From: Omphiscola glabra
Taxonomy: Eukaryota > Mollusca > Gastropoda > Lymnaeidae
Assembly: GCA_964017045.1 (NCBI GenBank)
Contig: OZ024795.1
Span: 50,330,850-50,394,849 of the forward strand
Length of the DNA stretch: 64,000 nucleotides
Direction of reading: 5' to 3'
A program made the position numbers and the translations under genes. Shown here piece by piece: positions 1 to 11,200 of this stretch (position 1 is its first letter; every line of letters begins with the position of its first letter). The notes under the pieces were generated by a model, which was not told the origin of the DNA, made no database searches, and saw nothing but the letters and a program-made list of their open reading frames with translations.

Positions 1-954
1 AATTGTCGAATATCAGCAGTCTCGGAAATGCTGCTACAGCTACACACAAAGGTCCCATTCCACGATTGTGATGCAGACAGAGGCTCGCCGAGGATATGTG
101 GCTCCCATCGCAAGAACGAGCACTGCACCCCTGTCAACCTTGAGAAGCGTATTTTTTTATGTAATTAAAATAGATTAATGATTGCACAAAGGCAAGAGAG
201 TACGCAGCTTAGTGTGTAGCGTTTTAGTTTATTCAACACACATACATTAATTTATAAACGCATTAAAACACAAACAAACAAAAATGAGGTCGCTGGATGC
301 CGTGATGGGTAGCAAAGTTTTGAGATAATATTGGTTTAAAGATTAATATTGATTTCTCTAGATCTAGTGGTCTTCAACTTTTTCTAAAATCCAGACATTT
401 AAGATATCTAAGACGAAGGTTCGGTAACTCGCGAAATACAGTTGCACGCAAACTTTAGAATATACCTTATGTTTATTTTTCTTAATTGAACCAGGTCAAA
501 TGTTCAAATGGGTTATCCATCTACAGCGATAAGTTTCTGCTTGTCATCCCCGAAAGGACTGTTACCAGCACCAAAGTATGGATTAGCGAGGGATTCTCAA
601 ATTAGTGGCTGGCGTAAAAAAAATCTATTTCAAGTTTTGGGTACATTTTCCTCGTTACTTGACTACATTAAGTAAACATTGGAAGAGGAAGTCAAGTGAG
701 GAATGTTTCTGAGCTCATATATTTTGTTATTTAAAATAAGAAACTCATTTTCACCTTGTATTCTCACTCACAACAAATGAACTGTTGTGCAATCGATGCT
801 TCTTTCTGTGTGTCTTGTTTGGTAATCACATTCAAATTATGCTCGGCTGGTTCTCGGAGACTACATTACAGTGATACAAATTTTCATACTCTTCAATCTA
901 AATGTTTAAGTCGTCCAAAATTACATGGAGTTTTTTTTCTTTCGAAGTGGCTAT
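1..954. other. unassigned leading segment
   Basis: The first 170 bases are less A+T-rich than what follows. Plus frame 1 is open from the window edge to a stop near 178 and is rich in Cys and charged residues, so it could be the end of a truncated exon. I recognise no family in either strand. The rest, to about 954, is A+T-rich with no gene, and the 66-residue frame at 756-956 has no recognisable content. Confidence 0.2.
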
Positions 955-1060
955 AGGTACACGAGTACCAGAATTGAGTGGTTGGGATTAAAAAACGATT
1001 TAAAACATTATTGTTGGGTTTGTAAGACCAAATGAGGTATCAAATGAAAGATAACTTTGG
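955..1060 (+). repeat. dispersed repeat, copy 1 (partner at 40430-40520)
   Basis: Roughly 85 bases here (for example TGTTGGGTTTGTAAGACCAA followed by ATGAGGTATC) recur in reverse complement at about 40430-40520 with only a few mismatches. At 40.4 kb the sequence lies beside a 54-bp-arm palindrome. It is therefore part of an interspersed element. The family is not recognised and no ends could be fixed at this copy. Confidence 0.7.
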
Positions 1061-1726
1061 GCAAAGGCATTGCAGGACTAACGAGACGGCTCAAGTCAGG
1101 GATAATATTGCGGAGACTGCAGTTAAAGTAAACGACGTTTGGGAAATATTATGAGTCCCGACTTCTTTATATCTAACTACTAACAGCTAATGGCCGTGAA
1201 CAAATTATATAACGTGAAGGGGTGTGGTGGTTTATCATTTATTTATATTGTGTTACATGAAGTGGGGGTGTGGTCGAGAGCAATGTTAATATTTAACAAT
1301 TCGTTTTTTAATTTTATTTTTAAAAAGCATTTTTATTTTTGAGAAATGTCTGCTTTTTAAAATTACGAAATTAGCATAGATTTGGATTATTAAAATAAAA
1401 ATTATAATGTATTTTTTTAATCAAAATAATTAGCACATTTAAATTATACATATATATTTAAAAAGTTGCCAAATTTTATAAATATGTTTTATAGCTTCAT
1501 TAATGAAATTAAAATACTTTTACTTTTAAAATACGCAGACAAGTTGATTTCTAAGTGCTCTAAGTATCAGTTGTTTTTTTTTTTGTTTTTTTGTTTTTTT
1601 TTTGGTTCAATCAAAATATTATTGAAAGTATCCCAGTCATATCTAATACTCATATCATTCGTGATTACAAAGATAATGGACAAGCAAACTCTACGTAGGC
1701 ATCAGTGTAATGAATATCTTTTAGTG

Positions 1727-2454
1727 CAGGGGTATCAAACTCAATCGCTCGGCGGGCCAAAACTCAAATCACATGTAAGGCTGCGGGCCGAACAGGATAA
1801 ACATTCAATAAGAGGGGGGAAAAAAAATTCAAACATTTATATAAGTTTTAATCATTAAAAATAAAAATCATTCGCAAGTTCAATTTTCGTTCTCATGCCA
1901 ATTTGCCAGAGCTGGATGTTTGGCACATTTTCTTGGCTACAAAAACAAATAAGGTCGTTCATGTTGGGAGTAATGTTCTGTGCCATTGAGATTCTCTTGA
2001 TGGACTGCAAGTGTTCACCAGTGACACGACTCCTGTGTGATGTTTTGTTATTCTTCATCCCAGGAAACAGCTGCTCACTCATATATGTGCTACCCAACAC
2101 GCTCAGAGGTTCGAGCCGCATGTAGATGAAGCTGGGGGATCCCTTCAGGAATGAAACGAGTGAACTGTGCAGGTCCCACAGTGTCGTACTTTGCCTTTAG
2201 TGTCCCATTACACTGCAGCTCTATGAGCTCCACCTGCAAATTTACAGGTGCAGTTTCAACGTCCATGACAAATGGGTTACGACACAGCTCGAAATTACAT
2301 TTCTGTGCTTCAAAGTCACTAAAGCAAAGTGTGCATTGGGAAACACCATAGCGTTGACTTGGATATAATTGTACGCCGGTCAAGACCTCGTGGGCCTGAT
2401 ATAATTGTTCGGCGGGCCGTATGTGGCCCGCGGGCCTTGATTTTGACACATGTG
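1727..2454 (-). mobile_element. internally deleted hAT-family DNA transposon with terminal repeats and target duplication
   Basis: The left end reads CAGGGGTATCAAACTCAA and the right end, reverse-complemented, CACATGTGTCAAAATCAA; both lead into GCGGGCC-rich subterminal sequence. The flanks are TTTTAGTG (1719-1726) and TTTTAGTC (2455-2462), an 8-bp target duplication with one mismatch, as expected for hAT elements. Inside, on the minus strand, are pieces of the C-terminal dimerisation region of a ZBED5/GTF2IRD2-like hAT transposase: a segment containing LQVELIELQCNGTLKAKYD (about 2140-2330) and, after a frame break near 2105, one containing LGSTYMSEQLFPGMKNN. At 728 bp it lacks the catalytic core and cannot move by itself. 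Confidence 0.85.
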
Positions 2455-2462
2455 TTTTAGTC

Positions 2463-2720
2463 CAACAGTGTAAACCAGGTTTACTTTGGGGGGGTGGTTC
2501 GCAAATAACGTCACGCTCACTAATTTTTGACCCCCCCCCCCCCGTCACAAAGTGCCACAAATTCTCGATAACCCCCCCCCCCCACCACCCTTTCCTGAGC
2601 GTGAAGTAATTTGGTAAAGAACATGTGACACTTTGTGACAGGGGGTGTCTAAAAAGGTCATTTTTTGCGTTACGTAATTTACGAGCGACACTTTGGGGGT
2701 CCATCAAAAAGTGTCAGGTT
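2463..2720. repeat. G/C-tract MITE-like repeat with partly inverted ends
   Basis: This segment has an ACTTTGGGGG motif near both ends, C-runs at 2529-2542 and 2572-2582, and repeated variants of GTCAC with ACAAAGTG. It resembles the G-rich elements at 14935, 46450 and 58490. It directly abuts the hAT copy. Class not determined; no coding capacity. Confidence 0.45.
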
Positions 2721-3540
2721 GTCCGTGAGCTCAATGTCCTTTATATATACTATACGCATAGCGCAGCTCGCTATCAGAGAGAAATAAAACACAACCTCCA
2801 TCCAAGACTGCCACACCACTAAAACGAACTTCACACAGCAGACTAGATAATATGTCAAAATAAGCATAAATCTACGTCACCAAGTAAAGCGCGGGAAGAG
2901 CGTTCAGTAATTAATAGTCTCTCAAAAATACACCGTGCGTAATCAAACATAATATCCAGTCGCAACAATTATTAAGGAACTCCCATACTCGACAGTTGTC
3001 TCCCGTGGCCTAGCTAAATAAACCCTCTCCTCTGAGCTAGGCTCTGAAAGGACGAAAACTACGTCAGTTATTATTTTCCCGTTGTTAACAGCCTGTGTGT
3101 GACAAATAGTACTGTTCATTGATATTTATTTAATCAGAAAAATAGAAGATTATTCAAATTTCGTCTCAAGAATCCTTGATATTATCTCCCCTGTAGTATA
3201 CGCTGCAAACAGACAAGAAGATGTCTAAACGTATACTCTCTAATCCTAGTTTTTATCATTTATTAACAAAACTAGTTTAAATCCGTATTTCAATAGAATA
3301 CGGAGAACTTTCGTTATTACACTGGTACTGTCTGGTACCACAAACATTTCGCTACTGAAAGTAAAACACTTGGTCGACATAGATTTTAACGCGCCGAGTC
3401 CAAAAATGAGGTCAGAATCTGAAGTGAACGTCTAGATTTTAAGTTATGATACATAGAAATATACATGGCATCCTTCCATCATCGCGAGGCGATAGAGAAG
3501 ATATGGACACTTCATCCGAGGCTTACGAGGCCGATCCTGG
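2721..3540. other. non-coding spacer
   Basis: A+T-rich sequence without a convincing exon or known element. Short open frames on both strands lack recognisable domains or splice context. Confidence 0.4.
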
Positions 3541-3549
3541 AATGGCAGC

Positions 3550-3675
3550 CTCGGCTGCACATCTCGCAGTCTCGGCTGCACATCTCGGAGTCTCGGCTGC
3601 ACATCTCGGAGTCTCGGCTGCACATCTCGGAGTCTCGGCTGCACATCTCGCAGTCTCGGCTGCACATCTCGCACC
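3550..3675. repeat. 21-bp minisatellite, about six units
   Basis: Near-identical 21-bp units (CTCGGCTGCACATCTCGGAGT with CGCAGT variants) run head to tail. Because 21 is a multiple of three, several frames on both strands stay open and give repetitive peptides. This is an effect of unit length rather than evidence of a protein. Confidence 0.9.
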
Positions 3676-3833
3676 AGAACCTTGACTCCTGGTTAAATTG
3701 ACTTCCTTAAACTTAATGCTCTCTTTTTTTTTTCTTCTACATTTTTTGTTCCCTTTTTTTCTAGAGCTTTGTTTAGCGCTTCTCTTGCATAAATGATTCT
3801 ATTCATTTATTGTCCTAATGAGATCTCTAATGT

Positions 3834-3895
3834 TCCTCATGCCCCTCATTCTCCCCATGCCCCTCATTCTCCTAATGCCCCTCATGCTCCTTTTG
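3834..3895. repeat. short imperfect tandem repeat
   Basis: Alternating blocks of GCCCCTCATTCTCC, CATGCCCCTCATTCT and AATGCCCCTCATGCTCC form a degenerate array with a unit of about 9-18 bp. Confidence 0.6.
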
Positions 3896-4019
3896 CATTC
3901 GTCCTATTAAATCGCAGCCCCGGTTGTCCAATAATTCTTTCTCGTTCTGCCAACTCTCCATACAGCAGATTGTCTGGAATACGGTCTTCATTCATTCTCC
4001 TAACCAGCGAAGGCGCCTC

Positions 4020-4310
4020 CAGCTAAGAACGGAGAACACCCTTCTTCTTCTTAGCCTTTCTCACTCCCAATGGAACAAAGGCCAACCACAATACTTTTCC
4101 ATCTGTCCTTGTTCTGGGATATCTTTGCTACTTCAGCCCAACTTTTCTCCATTCTCTTCACCTCTGCCTCTACTCCGCTCTTCCGTGTGGCTCTTTGTAT
4201 TTCTCTTTTCCTGGTACCTTAATTATTCCAGTTCAGGGCCCTTCTTGTGATGTTAGTGTTTGGTTTCCTTAACGTGTGCCCTATCCATCTCTGTTTTCTC
4301 TTTTTTTATC
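4020..4310 (-). mobile_element. non-LTR retrotransposon 3' fragment
   Basis: On the minus strand this contains GGCCTTTGTTCCATTGGGAG and ends in GGCTAAGAAGAAGAAG, the style of 3' tail common to RTE-like LINE relics. The surrounding minus-strand sequence is conceptually repetitive and broken. The match is by recall of tail style rather than alignment, so the clade is uncertain. Confidence 0.4.
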
Positions 4311-4680
4311 TCCGTTTCCATCAGAGAACATTATATTAAATATATTATAAACTATAAATGATACTTCTTTATACAACGACGTGAGCGGTCTCGTTCTGAA
4401 GTTAGTTTGCGAATATGTCCTTGAACTTTGGAGACTGTCCATAAACTCCAGCAAGGTGAGCTTGAAAGTTGTGTTGTTGCACAATAATAATAAAACATCG
4501 CATGTTCCTACAACTCACAAAGTATTGTCCTCAAAAATGAAACTCATTTGACAGTGATCAACTGCTCAGAACACATGCGCTGACATGGATGTGGTAGCAC
4601 TTTGTCTAGGACTACAGCTGGGGTACACACAACACATGTGCTTGTTGAACAGTCGTAATGACAGCAACCGTTTCAAAGTT

Positions 4681-5011
4681 GAAACTGTGGCTACCTAGAT
4701 CTGAGCAGATTGTTTATTGGCACAATGTGAAACTGTGGCTACCTAGATCTGAGTACATTGTTTGTTGGCACAATGTGAAACTGTGGCTAACTAGATCTGA
4801 GTACATTGTTTGTGCCGTGAAACTGTGGCTACCTAGATCTGAGCAGATTGTTTGTTGGCACAACGTGAAACTGTGGCTACCTAGGTCTGAGTACATTGTT
4901 TGTTGGCACAACGTGTAACTGTGGCTACCTAGATCTGAGCACATTGTTTGTTGGCACAATGTGTAACTGTGGCTACCTAGATCTGAGTACATTGTTTGTT
5001 GGCACAATGTG
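4681..5011. repeat. 48-bp minisatellite, seven units
   Basis: Units of about 48 bp begin GAAACTGTGGCTACCTAG and end TTTGTTGGCACAATGT. The fourth unit is about 6 bp shorter. The 48-bp period keeps frames open on both strands (86- and 97-residue frames), which I do not take as genes. Confidence 0.92.
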
Positions 5012-5309
5012 CAACACGAATCATTGGTTGATCCATATAAAGTGTACTTACCAATTACTACTTACCACTCACCACCACTTCACATTAAACTGGGTCTTGT
5101 GAAAAAAAAAGTGTATTAGCAAGCAATGGATCGTAACGAAAAAGGTTTCCTGAAAATGAAAGAGAAATTCGTAGCTGTAATTTTTATCGAGCCAGAAATC
5201 CGTGAAGAAAATTCGTGATACTGTGTGTAGGAACAGCAGAACCTATTGAACTCGTAGCTTGGGATGCATGTACTTTGGCGGTGCAAAACTTTCTTTTGAA
5301 TCACCGAGC

Positions 5310-5940
5310 CATGATAACAGATACTGGAGCCACGATAACAGATACTGGAGCGATGATAACAGATACTGGAGCCATGATAACAGATACTGCAGCCACGATA
5401 ACAGATACTGGAGCCACGGTAACAGATACTGGAGCCATGATAACAGATGCTGGAGTCATGATAACAGATACTGGAGCCATGGTAACAGATACTGGAGCCA
5501 TGATAACAGATACTGGAGCCATGATAACAGATACTGGAGCCATGATAACATATATTGGAACCATGTTCACATATACTGGAGTCATGATAAAATATTCTGG
5601 AAACATGATAACATATACTGGAGCCATGATAACAGATACTGGAGCCATGATAACAGATACTGGAGCCATGACAAGAGATAATGGAGCCATGATAGCAAAT
5701 ATTGGAGCCATGATAACAGATACTGGAGCCATGACAAAAGATAATGGAGCCATGATAACATATACTGAAGCCATGATAACAGATACTGGAGCCATGATAA
5801 CATATACCGGAACCATGATAACATATACCGGAACCATGTTAACATTTACTGGAGCCATGATAACATATACTGGAGCCATGATAACAGATGCTGGAGGTGT
5901 GAGGCAAACCATGATAACAGATACTGGAGGTGTAAGCAAG
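5310..5940. repeat. 21-bp minisatellite, about 30 units
   Basis: The consensus GAGCCATGATAACAGATACTG is repeated with scattered substitutions (for example ACATATACTG and AAAGATAATG). It produces a 253-residue plus frame of a seven-residue DTGAMIT-like repeat and a 212-residue minus frame. No signal peptide, splice context or non-repetitive domain supports expression. The frame does extend about 30 residues upstream of the array, so a repetitive secreted or structural protein is not strictly excluded. Confidence 0.93.
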
Positions 5941-6452
5941 AGATGCTGGAGGTTGGAGCCGAGCCAGGTGCATTAGGCATGAGCTCAGCCATAATAACAG
6001 CTATTTAATGAATAAAGTTGCTTATCAACTTTTTATTACCCACATAGTTGAACAAAAATTATGTAAACATTCTCTTAAGCAACTTAGTAATTTTTTTTTA
6101 GTAACCACTTATTACACTACATGACTGAACAATGAAGACGTTATTTGTGAATGCCTTTAATTTTTTTTAAATACAATAATAGGACTGTACATATTTAACT
6201 CAGTAGTACCTCTTCCAAAGAAACAACTTTCAACACACACACAAATGATTAAAAATAATATTGAGTCAAAAATTCCAGCTAACAGATCACAAATCTAAGT
6301 GATGTTTTTACATTAAATATTTGAGGTCAATTTTAATATTAAAATTATTTTTTAAAATGCTCATAAAGATAGTTAGATTAAAAGAGATAGGACGTTAAAG
6401 CAATGTTAGGTTCCTAACAAGTAAATAAATCTTCTCCTTTTGTGCCTGGTTC

Positions 6453-6648
6453 TGATATTGAATTTTACACTTGTATTTCTGATATTGAATTTTACACATG
6501 TATTTCTGATACTGAATTTTACACATGTATTTCTGATACTGAATTTTACACATGTATTTCTGATACTGAATTTTACACATGTATTTCTGATACTCAATTT
6601 TACACATGTATTTCTGATACTCAATTTTACACATGTATTTCTGAATAA
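6453..6648. repeat. 27-bp minisatellite, seven units
   Basis: Units of TGATACTGAATTTTACACAT plus GTATTTC are repeated head to tail, with small changes in the first and last copies. The open frames over this stretch come from the 27-bp period. Confidence 0.92.
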
Positions 6649-6659
6649 ATCGGTGTAAA

Positions 6660-8230
6660 ACTTAAACTCTTGGTGTTATCATTTAATTCAACTCTCGCCA
6701 TTTATGCAATTATGAAAATCTAGCAGCAGCCTGGTTATATCTGACCCAGGAATGTCCTAGTTATGATGCTTGCCTTCCCTTGCAGATGTACATGTACAAC
6801 ATTACTGAGGGACAAAATGAAAGTCTTGATCTCCAATCATGTCCTGATGTCCAGAAATTTCAGAATCGACTGCATCCACATACATTTGCAATAATTTTTG
6901 TCCCAACTCTTTTTTTTAATTTAGTGTTAACACTCAAGGCACTTTTTAGTCATATTGATAAACAAAATAAAACATTTTTTTACCCTTTTTTTTTTTTTAA
7001 ATTTATTTTTATTTATTTTTTTGGATCTCATGGAAACATTTTACATTATCTCCCCTAGATAAAACTATTTTTTGAAAAAAGATAAAATACAAAGGTGTTA
7101 AAAAATAAATCTTTAATAACTTATGCATCACCATCAGTGTTGAGATGAAGGTGTTACAAACAAAAACAAAGAACTGGTATGGATACACAAGAGAAATATA
7201 TAAGTAAGTACCCTATTACCAGCCCCAAAAAGTCATGGAGTATATATTTTACAAACTCAATACGGTATTAAAAAAAACTTGAAATTTTTTAGCTGGCAAT
7301 GAACTATACTTTTTTTAAAAACCACATTTGCCAATATGCATGTAATTATACATTAGAATTAGAAGTGATAAAGAGATATTGGCATATAAAGATATAGCTT
7401 ACGCTTAGTTACAGCAGTGAGTGGAAACTAAACTCCTCCACTTTTCATCTTAACAGAAAATGATCGTGCGTACATACAAAAAATGTCTTTCTCTTATAAC
7501 ATTTGCAGTCTTTAATTTAAAAAGTACATAAATCCCCAATAGAGGAAAGTAATGAAACAAATATAAATAGCTGCATTTAATATTCACATAAGTTGGTATA
7601 TTTTTCTTCAATTTTTACAATTGTTTTTTTTTTTTATATTGCATAATTTTCACAGAAAAAAATACATTTATCGTTCACAGTGAAAGCCCCAGCCAGGGAG
7701 TAAGATAAAAACAAAAGTTCTTTAAAATATTATATATTGTTTCACTATGCTTTGGTTCACTTCTGTACATATTTTTTACAAATATACACATTTCATTATT
7801 TCTTTTCAAGTTTATTAGTGACTGCAGAAATTACAAATAAACTCGGAATGTTTGTGAAGGAAATTTCCTTAAATTATTTTGCTTTGTTTGAAAATATTTG
7901 TATTTAAACAAAATCAGTTAGTGTTGTCTATTGACAAAACTATTTATAAATAATTTTTTTGCAAAGCTGAAAATGAATGTTTCACAACTCAAGACAAAAT
8001 AAACCCCAAATAAACACAATTTAATTCTGCAACTACTAGCATGTGATAGTTTCATGTTACTAATGCTTATAATCAACCTAATGGACCATTTCAAACAAAA
8101 GTCTTTGTGTCACATCTTTCATATCTTTTCAAGTCAACCCTAGTTAAAAAAATATGTGCACCCTAGGTAACCAAGTATGCTTCCACACACTTGGGAAACT
8201 GCTGTGATAATATCAAAATGTGAGAAAAAG
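6660..8230. other. A+T-rich sequence downstream of MFSD11
   Basis: No convincing exon is present. This is probably the MFSD11 3' untranslated region followed by spacer. Several TTTATT strings (minus-strand AATAAA) are candidate poly(A) signals, but none can be chosen from sequence alone. Confidence 0.4.
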
Positions 8231-8232
8231 TG

Positions 8233-11200
8233 TTAGGTCTCTGACAAAACCATAAGGTGGAGTTGGCTTTCCCCAGGCCGGTCATCAGGGTCACCATCAA
8301 TAGAACTTGCAGTAATGAGCTTGTATTCCTGGAAACAAATAGAATTATATATCATTCATGGGCTCCATGATTCATTGGTATAGTGAATGTTATTCTTTTA
8401 AATGCCAGAATTCAAAATAACAATTTAAAAAAATTTTTTTTTAGTTCTATTAAAAGTAAGGATGTTATTGAATCTTTAATCCTAATTATAGACTGATCAA
8501 ATGGGATTTTCTGATTTCGGCCCAAAACCAAAAGCACACCGAAAGTTAAAAATCATATTTTGGCCAAAACCAAAGCCAAAACTTAACAAGACTTTTGGCA
8601 GAAACCAAAATATTAAGAAACTCTTTCCAAAAATGATGGTGGAAAGTATCGATATTTACATTCTATTGATTAAAATATGAGACTATGGTGAATTTTAATA
8701 GATAAGCATATGAATATGATGAATACTTCGGATCTTACTAAATGAATAAAAAGTAATTTAAAGTTGTTAAAAGTGTATTTTAAAGTAGTTTTGTATAGAC
8801 AATTTTTTAAAGGGGGGGGGGGGACACTGGTGCGTTCTTTTCTTTTATAATATAATTATAACGCTTCCTAGACATTTTTGGTATAAATCAAAAGCTTAGC
8901 CTGTGTATATTTGATTGGTCGGTCCACCAATATGCCCAGACATAATTCTTGAAGGAACTCTTCATTCTGCTAAAGCATACATTTTCTTTAACAAATGCAT
9001 TATTGGTCGACATTTACATTTTCTTTTATGCGCTTTTATCATTTATTATCTAATTTTAAATTTGACCCAGATTAAACAAAATTTGAACTAATTTTGAACT
9101 ACATTTAGTATGATGCTACTGTAGGCCTACTATTATTTGAAACAGTGATACATGCACGTGTGTGTGAAATATGATTCAAATTAAAGGCTATTTTATGACT
9201 AATTATATAAAATTGAAAAAATTATATTTTTTAGATATTTTAAGGTTTCATTTTTCTATTTCTTTACATTTGTGTCCATACATGTGACTAATTTTGTGGA
9301 ATATTATTATTTCATCAATGACAACATCAATGGGCATGATAAAGATATGAATGAATTAAATTAGCCTAAGTTTCCTTAATATAATTTATATATTTATTTA
9401 AATTTACAACAAAAATGATAATAGTATTGTTACAATGCCCGGGGATTTTTTTCTTTCACCATACTATTCCCCTTTGCCTCTGACAACATTGATGAGCATG
9501 ATAATGCTAAATCAAAACGAATATCACAAATGAATGAACCTAGGGCTCCGAAATTTTATTTTTCAAAAAATTAAAACAAAAATAATAATATAAATATTAC
9601 CATTCTTTTAGATTCTTTTTTTTCCCCACAAAACCATTTAAATTTGCTCAATCACATACATCCCAAAATGAAAGTTTACTTTTCTCTGTTTCAGCTGAAA
9701 CCAAAACTATGCAGAAAGTGATCAAAACCTGAAACTCTGTCTGCCTTTTATCCTACAGTCTAGCTTCACATAAACCAATAATTCTATTTTACCTCTGCAT
9801 CTTCTTGTCAGATCACCTGATACCCTTTCCTGGAAGCTTTTGTGCTGCTCCACTCGACCAGATTAAAGCCTAATACTCCAGTTGTCCCAAGTACAACGAG
9901 AATCAACAGCTGCCATTGCAGCAACAAGACATTGCTGTAGTAGAAAGCGATGGCTGCTGCTATTGACTGGACAGGACAGCGATGACAAAAATGAAAAGCA
10001 TTAACAGTATTGTAAAAAAAATAATAATACAATGCTTACAGTAAACCGGCACATAGATGTAACACTGATTTCGTGTACGTTTTAAATAAAATAATTACTT
10101 ATACTTAAAATATAATAAATTGACGAAAGAATAACTAGCAAATTATCACACAATGGTATCGTCTTTGCCCAATATAATACCATCTCTACACAATTTTACC
10201 ATTTGTAAACAATTGTACTCTTCTACACAACATTACCATTTGTAAACAATTGTACCCTTCTACGCAATTGTGCCAAGGTATAGATTTGTTTCGTAACATA
10301 CCTGTACAAATTTAAAAAGTGCAAACGCTGGTGAACTGTCTTCTGGGTACATGAAACCCAAAATAGAATATAGCTGAAAATAGAATATAGCTGAAAATAG
10401 AGTATAGCTGAAAATAGAATAGAGCTGAAAATAGAATAGAGCTGAAAATAGAATAGAGCTGAAAATAGAATAGAGCTGAAAATAGAATAATGCTGTAATT
10501 TTAGAATTTACATTACATTACAATCTACAGCCTGGAACTATTAAATTACATGTATGGATTCTTTAGACTTTAGACTGAAATAGTAAAATTTTACATTTGC
10601 TCTTATGTCCCTATCCCTATTGTTATGTACCAACCTGTGTGTTAAAACTGCTATCTCCAAACCCTAACAGAAAGCTGCACAAAATGGCTAAATAGGTGCT
10701 GCAGAAATAAATTGATAAACAAATGACTATTCTTCCACATTTAAAGTACTTTAAATGGGGGCAACAAGACAGTTTGCCAAAAAAACGTCCAAAGAACATT
10801 TAAATAATGTTACTTTATAAATTAATAATTGTTAAAAATGCTGCACTTCCTTGCATTTATGATGATTTGTACAAATCAAATGAACATCTATTTATTCGTT
10901 ATGCATTAACTGGTGCTTAGGTGGCAATAACTCAGGAATGCCAATTCTGTTAACTGGTGCTTAGGTGGCAATAACTCAGGAATGTTACTATTGTTTGCTC
11001 CATTGAAGCTCTTTGCAGTCCTGTGGAAGCTTTTTACAGAGGCAGGTTTCCATTCTGCAGATACTTTTCTATTACTCTGCACAAGGTCTCTGAATAAACC
11101 TTATAAATATTGAGTGCTTTTCCAGCCAATTTTAATCTTATTTGTGTCAATCAATGGCATGTTCAATGAAGATCTAGAGTTTACAAACACTATCCTATGA

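Noticed and set aside
1..178. Possible terminal exon in plus frame 1
   Set aside because: The composition is suggestive but no family is recognised and the upstream part is outside the window; kept only as an unassigned segment.
2090..2707. 205-residue minus-strand frame as a gene
   Set aside because: Only its C-terminal part matches hAT transposase; the N-terminal part reads through a C-run MITE-like repeat and has no support.
4681..5011. CRISPR-like direct repeats
   Set aside because: The units are contiguous with no unique spacers and the genome is eukaryotic, so this is a minisatellite.
5215..5976. 253-residue open frame of a seven-residue repeat
   Set aside because: It coincides with a 21-bp tandem array that also keeps minus-strand frames open, and there is no supporting non-repetitive domain or splice context.
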